A stretch of 5,486 nt of DNA from positions 1 through 5,486 of the forward strand of contig CAZQDJ010000038.1 in the NCBI GenBank assembly GCA_964592275.1, given 5' to 3'. Shown here piece after piece: positions 1 to 5,295 of this stretch (positions are counted from its first letter, which is position 1; each line of letters opens with the position of its first letter). A model generated the notes under the pieces. The model had not been told where the DNA came from, searched no databases, and saw only the letters and a program-made list of their open reading frames with translations. The position numbers were made by a program, and so were the translations under genes. Source of the stretch: CANNBR01 sp964592275. GTDB lineage: Bacteria; Babelota; Babeliae; Babelales; CAIQNR01.

Positions 1-538
1 AGTTGGCGCAACAGGTACAACAGGTGCAGTTGGAGCTACAGGTACAACAGGTGCAACAGGCGGTACTGGCTTGGGAGTGTATGGCTATGGGTATAATACT
101 AATGCATACACTGGAGTAGATGTGATTCAATCCGGATCAAATATTCCTTTAAGTTTTACAGCAGTAGCTAATATGCTTTACGAAGTTACCGATAATTATT
201 TACAAGTAAAATCAGGACAAGCGGGTTTCTATCTTATTCAATATTATGTGTACGGTACTGCTGCAGGAGGTGATACAATTGCTGCAGCTATAAAGGTTGT
301 TGGTAGTGGTGTCGCCCCTGCGACTATATATGAATCGCCATCTTATGGAGTAATCGGATCTTCGGCAGTTGTTACTGGGTATCTAGTTTTGAATTTGAAT
401 GAGGGTGATAAGATTTATCTTATTAATACTACGGCTACAGCAGTTGGAGCAGGAGATAGTCTTAATTTGGCTGCTTCTACTGACAGTACTCCTACTGCTA
501 TAGCTAATGCTGCTTTGATGGTTATGAAGATAGCGTAG
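1..538 (+). CDS. Collagen-like protein with C-terminal BclA/C1q-like jelly-roll domain, 5' partial
   Basis: The frame is open from the left edge (first full codon at 2) to the TAG at 536-538, so the gene starts upstream of the window. Bases 2-70 encode Gly-X-Y triplets rich in Ala and Thr (GAT, GTT, GAV, GAT, GTT, GAT, GGT), which is collagen-like. About 155 residues follow with alternating hydrophobic and small polar residues. They open with a GVYGYGYN segment, then SGSNIPLSF, a GFYLIQYYV strand, a LNLNEGDKIYL strand and a final ALMVMKIA strand. This order of strands resembles the trimeric jelly-roll domain that caps collagen-like proteins such as BclA and many spore, viral and endosymbiont surface proteins. 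By analogy it is probably a trimeric, filamentous surface or secreted protein; ligand and role are unknown. The TTG at 71 could be read as a start, but it has no ribosome binding site and the Gly-X-Y pattern continues in frame upstream, so I reject it. Family is fairly sure, function is not. Confidence 0.85.
   Translation, partial: VGATGTTGAVGATGTTGATGGTGLGVYGYGYNTNAYTGVDVIQSGSNIPLSFTAVANMLYEVTDNYLQVKSGQAGFYLIQYYVYGTAAGGDTIAAAIKVVGSGVAPATIYESPSYGVIGSSAVVTGYLVLNLNEGDKIYLINTTATAVGAGDSLNLAASTDSTPTAIANAALMVMKIA
2..55 (+). repeat. 27-base tandem repeat coding Gly-X-Y triplets
   Basis: Bases 2-28 and 29-55 are two consecutive 27-base units that match at 25 of 27 positions, each coding nine residues (three collagen triplets, offset by one residue). 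A degenerate continuation follows at 56-70. The array probably extends left beyond the window. Such units commonly expand and contract by slippage or recombination, changing the length of the collagen stalk. Confidence 0.85.
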
Positions 539-560
539 AATAGTTGTCATAAAGAAAAAT

Positions 561-600
561 AAAAACCGCCAGAGTTTTAATTCTGGCGGTTTTTATTTTG
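561..600. terminator. Bidirectional rho-independent terminator
   Basis: The arms 561-573 (AAAAACCGCCAGA) and 582-594 are perfect inverted repeats of 13 bases around an 8-base loop. The plus-strand transcript of the collagen-like gene, ending at 538, meets a T-run at 590-599. Read from the other strand, the A-rich stretch at 551-565 becomes a T-run for the minus-strand gene ending at 618. The hairpin therefore sits between two convergent genes and can serve both. Confidence 0.92.
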
Positions 601-617
601 TGTTGTGTATAAGTTCG

Positions 618-1145
618 TTATTTTTTAGCAATGTGCGCAGGAGTTTTTACTTGTTGTGTCACTTCGCTATGTTTTTTTATGAGTTCAGTTAATTGCTCTT
701 TTGTTTTTGAACCTTCAACTTGTTCAACAAGTTTTCCTTTTTTGAAAACTAAGAAACTTGGAATTTTATTGATTGGTCCTATCTTGTATTCATTTTGAAC
801 GTGCTTTAACAACGATGCTGGGTCACCGAAATAGCTTCCAAGTGAAAGTAGGGCGTAGGTAGCTTTATCATGGAGTTCAGCGCCACTTTCTGCAAAAACA
901 GGACCCATCAATCCACACCATTTGCACCAATCAGATCCAACCAAAACGATCGTTAGATCATTTGCAAGAGTAGTCTTGAGATTGGCCATTGTAAGAATAA
1001 TAGGACTTTGAACAGGTTTTGTTTTTTTAGTAAGCGCTCGGCGCAATGATTTTTGTTTTTTATCGACTGTTTGCTGTGTAGTGTCTGGTGTAGCGTCAAG
1101 ATAAAAACTTACAACCAACAATGACGCAAGAAGGGGACTTTTCAT
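618..1145 (-). CDS. Exported thioredoxin-like protein with a WCKWC motif
   Basis: 175 residues. The N-terminus (MK, then a hydrophobic run PLLASLLVVSFYL) looks like a Sec signal peptide, with possible cleavage near A18. A basic, polar linker (about 20-48) precedes a thioredoxin fold of about 50-160. The redox motif is C74-K-W-C77 in the context GSDWCKWCGLM, which is the style of the thioredoxin_7 group rather than classical WCGPC. The cis-proline is at P129 (KIPSFLVF), followed by the usual KKGKLVEQVEG turn. The protein probably acts as a thiol-disulfide reductase or oxidase in the periplasm or anchored to the inner membrane; the direction cannot be read from sequence. The C-terminal tail after about 160 is polar and lysine-rich. 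The start follows AAGAGAG on the minus strand. It lies 28 bases downstream of the cytosolic thioredoxin gene and is likely co-transcribed with it. Fold is confident; substrate unknown. Confidence 0.85.
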   Translation of the reverse strand: MKSPLLASLLVVSFYLDATPDTTQQTVDKKQKSLRRALTKKTKPVQSPIILTMANLKTTLANDLTIVLVGSDWCKWCGLMGPVFAESGAELHDKATYALLSLGSYFGDPASLLKHVQNEYKIGPINKIPSFLVFKKGKLVEQVEGSKTKEQLTELIKKHSEVTQQVKTPAHIAKK

Positions 1146-1173
1146 AGAACTCTCTTTTTGGTAATAGAGTGAA

Positions 1174-1497
1174 TTAAAGACCGATAAAATCTTCTATTTT
1201 TGCGCGTAAATCATCTTTGCTCATGTATCCTGTTTCTTTATGTTTGATTACATTGTTTTTAATGAACACAAACGTAGGAACTGAGGTAACTCCATATTGA
1301 ATAGAAAGCTCACGAGCTTCATCAACATTGAGTTTTACAAATTTGCAGTGGTCTCCGAGTTCTTTTTCAAGTTGTTCGAAAATAGGATTCATTTGCTGAC
1401 ATGGTCCACACCAGGTTGCATAGACATCAACAATAACTGGTAATTTTGAATTATTTATTTCCTCAGTGACATTTTCTTTGGTGATTATGATAGCCAT
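1174..1497 (-). CDS. trxA: Thioredoxin (cytosolic, WCGPC)
   Basis: 107 residues, the normal size of a bacterial thioredoxin. The active site is W29-C30-G31-P32-C33, preceded by the buried acid D24 (VIVDVYATWC), with the cis-proline P74 in SVPT and the glycine turn near 90. These are all hallmarks of a classical thioredoxin that reduces protein disulfides and is recharged by thioredoxin reductase, which is not in this window. C51 is an additional, non-catalytic cysteine. The frame stays open upstream as far as a GTG at 1713, but the start at 1497 is preferred: it has AAGAGG five bases upstream, gives the standard length, and the upstream residues do not resemble any thioredoxin. There is no signal peptide with this start. 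The next gene on the strand is a second, exported thioredoxin-like protein, suggesting a shared redox role. The gene before it ends 237 bases upstream, leaving room for its own promoter. Confidence 0.95.
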   Translation of the reverse strand: MAIIITKENVTEEINNSKLPVIVDVYATWCGPCQQMNPIFEQLEKELGDHCKFVKLNVDEARELSIQYGVTSVPTFVFIKNNVIKHKETGYMSKDDLRAKIEDFIGL

Positions 1498-1502
1498 ATC
1501 AT

Positions 1503-1508
1503 CCTCTT
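1503..1508 (-). promoter_or_regulatory. Ribosome binding site that fixes the thioredoxin start
   Basis: On the minus strand this reads AAGAGG, five bases before the ATG at 1497-1495. The alternative in-frame ATG at 1512-1510 and the GTG at 1713-1711 have no comparable Shine-Dalgarno sequence, so this site decides the start. Confidence 0.75.
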
Positions 1509-1640
1509 TCATTGCTAATTTTTTACCATTTCTTGACCACCATAAAGATAGCGAATGCTTTAAAAAAAGAAAGCATAGAGTTCCCTTATATCGTTTAGGT
1601 TTTGCTTTATCATGGAAATCTGATACGACTCTTCTACTCG

Positions 1641-1706
1641 TCGTCCCCAGCGATAGAAATAGCCGCGTCCGAATGGACGAGTGGCGTATGACTGAGCGTT
1701 GGGGAT
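1641..1706. repeat. Imperfect palindromic intergenic element (copy 1)
   Basis: The outer arms are CCCCAGCG (1645-1652) and CGTTGGGG (1697-1704), complementary except for one G-T wobble, and they extend by one more A-T pair. Inside is a second hairpin with arms CGTCC (1666-1670) and GGACG (1675-1679) around a GAAT loop, flanked by GCC/GGC (1662-1664 and 1683-1685). It is more GC-rich than its surroundings. The ends (TCCCCAG and GACTGAGYG followed by GGGGAT) resemble those of the element at 5314-5411, which suggests an interspersed family. No T-run follows on either strand, so it is not a simple terminator. Confidence 0.55.
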
Positions 1707-1734
1707 TAAGCACTAAACAAAACTTACTAAAAAT

Positions 1735-2349
1735 CTAGAGATTTATTTTTGTACTAAAAGCATTTTTAACATAAGAAAAAAGGCGTTTTGCTTTTGATGA
1801 AGTTTCTTGAGCAGTTTGTACAGATTTTTGCGCTGATTTTTTTTGTGTAAGTTCTGGTTCTTGTTGTTTGTAGCCATCAATGACTATTTCGATAATTGAA
1901 CGAAGTTTGATTTCTTTTTCAATAGGACCAGCACTGTTTACTTGATCAAAAAAAAACCTTTTATCCGCTTCAATCATGTAGGCATTTTTACTTTTTTCTG
2001 CATTTTTTGAAATAATGTCTACTACGATATACTCACGATTACCAAATTTTTGAGGTTTTTGATTAGGAGAGACGATTATTTTTGAAATTTCTGAAAGATC
2101 TAAACGAGTAATATTGTCAGAAGGATCATAAGCTACTGTTGCGTTAAGTGGCGGTTGTTGGTACGCAGGTATGGCGCTGTAAAGTCTATCGATGGTGATA
2201 TTTTCTGCTTTAAAAATTTCTCTCAAGTCAGTAACAGTTCCATAGAAATTAACTTTTGGTTTTCCTCCTCCAGCACTATCTTGTGAGCTAAAGTGGGATA
2301 ATAAAACAAAGGCAAATGTGGCAAGGGAAAGACGGGTGTATGAGTTCAT
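1735..2349 (-). CDS. Exported protein of unknown function
   Basis: 204 residues; I do not recognise the family. The N-terminus MNSYTR followed by LSLATFAFVLLSHF is a good Sec signal peptide, with cleavage plausible after A26 in SQDSA-GGG. There is no lipobox cysteine, and the mature protein contains no cysteine at all. Residues about 33-160 mix short beta-prone segments: VNFYGTVTDLREIF, ITRLDLSEISKIIV, REYIVVDIISK, NAYMIEADKRFFFD and IKLRSIIEIVIDGY. They look like one small folded domain. Residues about 162-188 are a K/Q/S/T-rich, probably flexible tail, and a short amphipathic stretch (RLFSYVKNAF) ends the protein. The start at 2349 is well supported by AAGGAG seven bases upstream. It is the first of three minus-strand genes, but the 237-base gap before the thioredoxin gene makes an operon uncertain. 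A periplasmic or envelope location is inferred from the signal alone. Confidence 0.8.
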   Translation of the reverse strand: MNSYTRLSLATFAFVLLSHFSSQDSAGGGKPKVNFYGTVTDLREIFKAENITIDRLYSAIPAYQQPPLNATVAYDPSDNITRLDLSEISKIIVSPNQKPQKFGNREYIVVDIISKNAEKSKNAYMIEADKRFFFDQVNSAGPIEKEIKLRSIIEIVIDGYKQQEPELTQKKSAQKSVQTAQETSSKAKRLFSYVKNAFSTKINL

Positions 2350-2584
2350 GAATAGGCTCCTTAATGAGGGTAAAAAGTTAGATTTCAGTTTTACTACACC
2401 GCGTTGGGAGGTGCAAGGTTACAGATAAGCTTGTATTGCTTTCTACGTCTCTAGATCAAAAAGCTTGCTAGAAGATGTTTTTAAGCCTAGATAAGCTTCT
2501 GACGCTACTTGCGGGTAATCTAAAACCAGGTACACTAAATGAATAAAGACGTTATAAATGAATCTCTAAAGAAAGGGTTCACCT
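2350..2584. promoter_or_regulatory. Divergent intergenic region with candidate promoters
   Basis: This 235-base stretch separates divergent genes, so it must hold a promoter for each. On the minus strand, AAGGAG at 2362-2357 is the ribosome binding site of the exported protein, and TTGCAC (2416-2411) with TAAAAC (2393-2388) at 17-base spacing is a weak promoter candidate. On the plus strand, TTGCGG (2509-2514) and TACACT (2531-2536) at 16-base spacing, or TATAAA at 2554-2559, are candidates for the BI-1 gene. Neither pair matches the consensus well. AAAGGG at about 2573-2578 serves as its ribosome binding site. Three AAGCTT sites (2427-2432, 2461-2466, 2493-2498) and a direct repeat AGATAAGCTT (2423-2432 and 2489-2498) lie in the middle. 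A weak hairpin can form between TCTAG/CTAGA at 2450-2454 and 2487-2491 and the A5/T5 runs inside them. Confidence 0.4.
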
Positions 2585-3277
2585 ATGTTTGAACAAAATT
2601 CATATACCATGCCGGGTACAGCGCGTGAGTTTATGTATAAAGTTTATGGTTGGATGTCAGCAGCCTTGGCTGTAACCGCTGCAGTTGCTTATTATGTCGG
2701 TACAACTCCTGCGATTTACACACAAATTTTTCAGTCTCCATTTTTACTTATTGGCATTGTGATTGCACAAATAGCCTTAGTCATGTTCCTTCGTTGGAAA
2801 ATCATGAGCTTTTCTCATGCTGAGGCAGTGGTTGCTTTTATGGCTTATGCATTATTGGTAGGGATAACTACCGCTTCAGTTTTGCTGATATACACCATGG
2901 CATCAGTATATCTCGCGTTTATTGTAACTGCTGGGATGTTTGGCGCGATGGCTTTGTATGGTTATTACACAGAGGCTGATTTGAGTAGCATGGGTAGTTT
3001 TTTAGTCATGGGATTGTGGGGAGTTATGCTTGCAATGCTGGTGAACATGTGGTTCCAAAATCCTCTAGCTGATTATTACATTAGTTTAGCTGCTGTTGGT
3101 ATTTTCACCTTGTTGACTGCTTATGATGTTCAAAAAATTAAGCGCCTTGGTGAATCATTGACAGTTGATGCTGAAACAAAGAAAAAGTTAGCAATTTTGG
3201 GAGCGTTAACGTTGTACCTTGATTTTATTAACTTGTTCTTGAATTTGCTAAGGGTTATGGGAAAAAAACGGGATTAG
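2585..3277 (+). CDS. Bax inhibitor-1/YccA family membrane protein
   Basis: 230 residues, typical of bacterial BI-1 (TMBIM) proteins such as YbhL, YccA and YetJ. After a short polar N-terminus with the AREFMYKVYGWM entry motif (13-24), there are seven hydrophobic helices at roughly 21-39, 52-70, 79-102, 105-127, 136-157, 163-180 and 203-224. The C-terminal family signature is clear: TAYDVQKIK (178-186) and GALTLYLDFINLFLNLLR (206-223), ending in a basic tail. D181 and D213 correspond to the paired aspartates that form the pH-sensitive latch of the Bacillus YetJ calcium leak channel, so the key residues are kept. Members are proposed to leak calcium or protons, or, for YccA, to modulate the FtsH protease; which applies here is not visible. 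The ATG is preceded by AAAGGG. The gene stands alone, with a terminator directly after it. Confidence 0.93.
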   Translation: MFEQNSYTMPGTAREFMYKVYGWMSAALAVTAAVAYYVGTTPAIYTQIFQSPFLLIGIVIAQIALVMFLRWKIMSFSHAEAVVAFMAYALLVGITTASVLLIYTMASVYLAFIVTAGMFGAMALYGYYTEADLSSMGSFLVMGLWGVMLAMLVNMWFQNPLADYYISLAAVGIFTLLTAYDVQKIKRLGESLTVDAETKKKLAILGALTLYLDFINLFLNLLRVMGKKRD

Positions 3278-3292
3278 ATACGTTTTATAAGT

Positions 3293-3336
3293 AAAAAAAG
3301 CGGTCTCGTTTTTTACGATGGCCGCTTTTCATTTCA
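3293..3336 (+). terminator. Rho-independent terminator after the BI-1 gene
   Basis: Arms 3296-3305 (AAAAGCGGTC) and 3320-3329 (GGCCGCTTTT) pair over 10 bases with one G-T wobble. After a single bulged T at 3319 the stem continues with TCGT (3306-3309) and ACGA (3315-3318), closing a loop of five T. The T-run CTTTTCATTT follows. It begins 18 bases after the stop codon at 3277. This separates transcription of the BI-1 gene from the ABC-F gene. Confidence 0.88.
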
Positions 3337-3351
3337 TATGGGGTAGGGCCT

Positions 3352-3373
3352 GTTCTTAGAAGTTCGTAAGAAC
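3352..3373 (+). other. Hairpin in the leader of the ABC-F gene
   Basis: GTTCTTA (3352-3358) and TAAGAAC (3367-3373) are perfect 7-base arms around an 8-base loop. The second arm can also pair with GTTC at 3362-3365, closing a GTAA loop, and TTCTT (3353-3357) can then pair with AAGAA (3375-3379). The two folds are mutually exclusive. It lies about 50 bases upstream of the ATG at 3424. It could be an operator or a leader element, or chance; no promoter of good quality is visible to place it relative to the transcript start. Confidence 0.35.
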
Positions 3374-3423
3374 GAAGAAGAGTTTAGGGTAAAAATAAAA
3401 ATCGAATAGGAAAAAGTGTTCGC

Positions 3424-5295
3424 ATGATACAGATAAAAGATATTTGTCTCGATTTTGGTTCTCAAAAAGTTTTTGATCATCTTTCGATGAACGTGAACCA
3501 AGATCAACGTATTGGTCTTGTTGGTCGTAATGGTATGGGTAAATCAACATTACTAAAAGCGATTGATAAGATACAGCCTCTTGACCGAGGAACTATTAAT
3601 ATTACCAACAAAATGAACGTGGCTTATATGCCTCAAGAAATGGTACTTGCAAGTACAAAAACCATTCTTGAAGAAGCATTGAGCTCCTATAAAGATGTTG
3701 GTGTATTGCGTGAACGTGCGTTGCAGCTTGAAGCTCTTATAGCTGCACAGGATACTGCATGTCTGGAAGAGTATTCTGAAGTAAGTGGGCGCCTTGCCGA
3801 ACTTAATGTTGAGTACGCCATTGCCGAAACCAAAAAAATGCTTTTAGGCCTTGGGTTTAAAATTACTCAACTTGATGATCCTGTTAGTACTTTGAGCGTT
3901 GGTTGGCAGATGCGTGTAGTTCTTGCAAAGTTATTATTGCAAAAAGCTGACTTTTATCTGTTTGACGAACCTACAAACCATTTGGATCTCGTTGCTAAAG
4001 ACTGGTTTTTAGAATTTTTAAAAGAAACAGATTTTGGCTTTATGCTTGTTTGTCATGATAAGTATTTTCTTGATGAAATGTGTAACGTTATTCTTGAACT
4101 TGATCGTGGTAAAGGTACCATCTATTACGGTAATTACACCGATTATGAAGAAGAAAAAGAATCTCGCTTACAAGTTCTTACACAACAAGCAAATTTGCAG
4201 CAAAAAGATATTGATCGTAAGAAGAAATTGATCGAGCAATTCAAGGCAAAAGCAAGTAAAGCAAAAATGGCACAAAGTATGCAGAAGATGCTTGATAAGG
4301 AAGAAATTATTCAATTGCCACCTGATGCTCGTACTGTACGTTTTACCTTTCCTCCAACAATCAGACCAGGTCGCATTGTTCTTGAAGTGCAGGACATAGG
4401 ATTTGCTTTTGATAATAAACAAATTTTTGACCATGTGAGCTTTCAGATTGAACGTGGTGATAAAGTTGCCTTAGTTGCACCAAACGGTATGGGTAAAACA
4501 ACGCTGTTTAACGTTCTCTGTGGAAAATATAAACCACAGCATGGCAAAATAGAGTTTGGGTACAATGTAAAACATACGATTTTTGAACAAGATCAAAATC
4601 GTGTACTTAATCCAAATAAGACGGTTGCAGAAGAAGTTCTTGATAATTGTACCAAGTCAGAACAAGAAGTACGTTCATTTTTGGGTGCGTTCTTATTTGG
4701 TAAAGATGAAATTAAAAAGAAAACCAAAGTATTGAGTGGCGGTGAAAAAAACCGACTCAGTATGGTTAAGGTTATGTTGCAAGATGCAAATTTTTTGCTT
4801 CTTGATGAACCTACTAACCATTTGGATATTTCTTCAAAAGAGATTTTGTTAAAAGCCTTACAGCAATTTGATGGTACTATTCTTTTTGTATCGCATGACC
4901 ATGACTTTATTAACAAACTTTCTAATCGCGTGATTGAACTTACTCCTACTGGTGTGCATAGCTATCACGGTAACTATGATTTGTTCTTGCAGCAAAAAAG
5001 AGATGCTGAACGCTTGTTAAAAAAAGCTGGTTCTCTTGATGGTGCTGATAGCAGCGATAAAAATGGTTCTGGTAAAGAAGATCGTAAAGCAAATCATGCT
5101 GCTAAAAAAGACCAACAACGTCTTGAAGGCAAGATTGCTCGTCTTGAAGCTGAAATTAAACGTCTTCAGAATTCATTTGCTGATATTGATTATGGAACTC
5201 CTGAGTTTGATGAAACTGATAAAGCACTTGATGCAGCGCAAGCAGAGCTAGCAACTGTTCAAAAAGAATGGGAAAAGATCGCTGCTCAAAACTAA
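3424..5295 (+). CDS. ABC-F family ATPase (YheS/YdiF-like ribosome-associated)
   Basis: 623 residues, two nucleotide-binding domains in one chain and no membrane segments, as in ABC-F translation factors. Domain 1 has Walker A GRNGMGKST (34-42), Q-loop Q71, signature LSVGW (157-161), Walker B LFDEPTNHLD (179-188, E182) and H-loop H211. Domain 2 has Walker A APNGMGKTT (352-360), signature LSGGE (437-441), Walker B LLDEPTNHLD (459-468, E462) and H491. The linker (about 237-310) contains AKASKAKMAQS (275-285), the basic helical arm that reaches the peptidyl-tRNA site in this family. The C-terminus (about 563-620) is a predicted coiled coil after a polar linker rich in Asp, Gly, Ser and Lys, as in Uup/YheS-type C-terminal domains. 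It probably binds the ribosomal E site and helps stalled or troublesome translation; antibiotic protection is possible but not indicated. Oddities: V159 replaces a signature glycine, A352 replaces the first Walker A glycine, and C210 sits where Ser usually precedes the H-loop. The start gives the standard MIQIKDICLDFG opening; AGGA lies 12 bases upstream. Confidence 0.94.
   Translation: MIQIKDICLDFGSQKVFDHLSMNVNQDQRIGLVGRNGMGKSTLLKAIDKIQPLDRGTINITNKMNVAYMPQEMVLASTKTILEEALSSYKDVGVLRERALQLEALIAAQDTACLEEYSEVSGRLAELNVEYAIAETKKMLLGLGFKITQLDDPVSTLSVGWQMRVVLAKLLLQKADFYLFDEPTNHLDLVAKDWFLEFLKETDFGFMLVCHDKYFLDEMCNVILELDRGKGTIYYGNYTDYEEEKESRLQVLTQQANLQQKDIDRKKKLIEQFKAKASKAKMAQSMQKMLDKEEIIQLPPDARTVRFTFPPTIRPGRIVLEVQDIGFAFDNKQIFDHVSFQIERGDKVALVAPNGMGKTTLFNVLCGKYKPQHGKIEFGYNVKHTIFEQDQNRVLNPNKTVAEEVLDNCTKSEQEVRSFLGAFLFGKDEIKKKTKVLSGGEKNRLSMVKVMLQDANFLLLDEPTNHLDISSKEILLKALQQFDGTILFVSHDHDFINKLSNRVIELTPTGVHSYHGNYDLFLQQKRDAERLLKKAGSLDGADSSDKNGSGKEDRKANHAAKKDQQRLEGKIARLEAEIKRLQNSFADIDYGTPEFDETDKALDAAQAELATVQKEWEKIAAQN

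Larger units (their letters stand above)
1498..1734. other. 237-base non-coding gap with hairpins, between minus-strand genes
   Basis: No convincing gene is seen here, although one frame on each strand happens to stay open. From right to left it holds a GC-rich palindromic element (1641-1706, listed separately), a small inverted repeat ACGAC/GTCGT at 1625-1629 and 1640-1644, and an AT-rich 7-base-pair hairpin (ATGCTTT at 1555-1561, AAAGCAT at 1570-1576, 8-base loop). The last has its T-run inside the loop on the minus strand rather than after the stem, so it is not a standard terminator. A promoter for the thioredoxin pair is expected here, but I found no good -35/-10 pair; TATAAG read on the minus strand at about 1586-1591 is only a weak -10 candidate. 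Confidence 0.55.

Noticed and set aside
71..538. A complete 155-residue gene starting at TTG 71
   Set aside because: No ribosome binding site precedes the TTG and the Gly-X-Y coding pattern continues in frame to the window edge, so the gene is 5' truncated by the window.
1555..1576. AT-rich hairpin as a terminator for the exported-protein gene
   Set aside because: The stem is only 7 A/T-rich base pairs and the T-run lies in the loop, not after the stem, on the minus strand.
1498..1713. N-terminal extension of the thioredoxin to 179 residues from a GTG at 1713
   Set aside because: The extension crosses a palindromic element, has no ribosome binding site or thioredoxin-like residues, and the internal ATG at 1497 has AAGAGG at ideal spacing and gives the standard length.
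1466..1738. 90-residue plus-strand frame
   Set aside because: It overlaps the start of the thioredoxin gene antisense and the hairpin gap; composition is that of a shadow frame.
2350..2584. A tRNA or riboswitch in the divergent intergenic region
   Set aside because: No cloverleaf arms, T-loop motif or recognisable aptamer core could be found; the region is better explained as promoters and short repeats.
3356..3550. 64-residue minus-strand frame over the ABC-F start
   Set aside because: It is antisense to the Walker A region of a clear gene and has no family resemblance.
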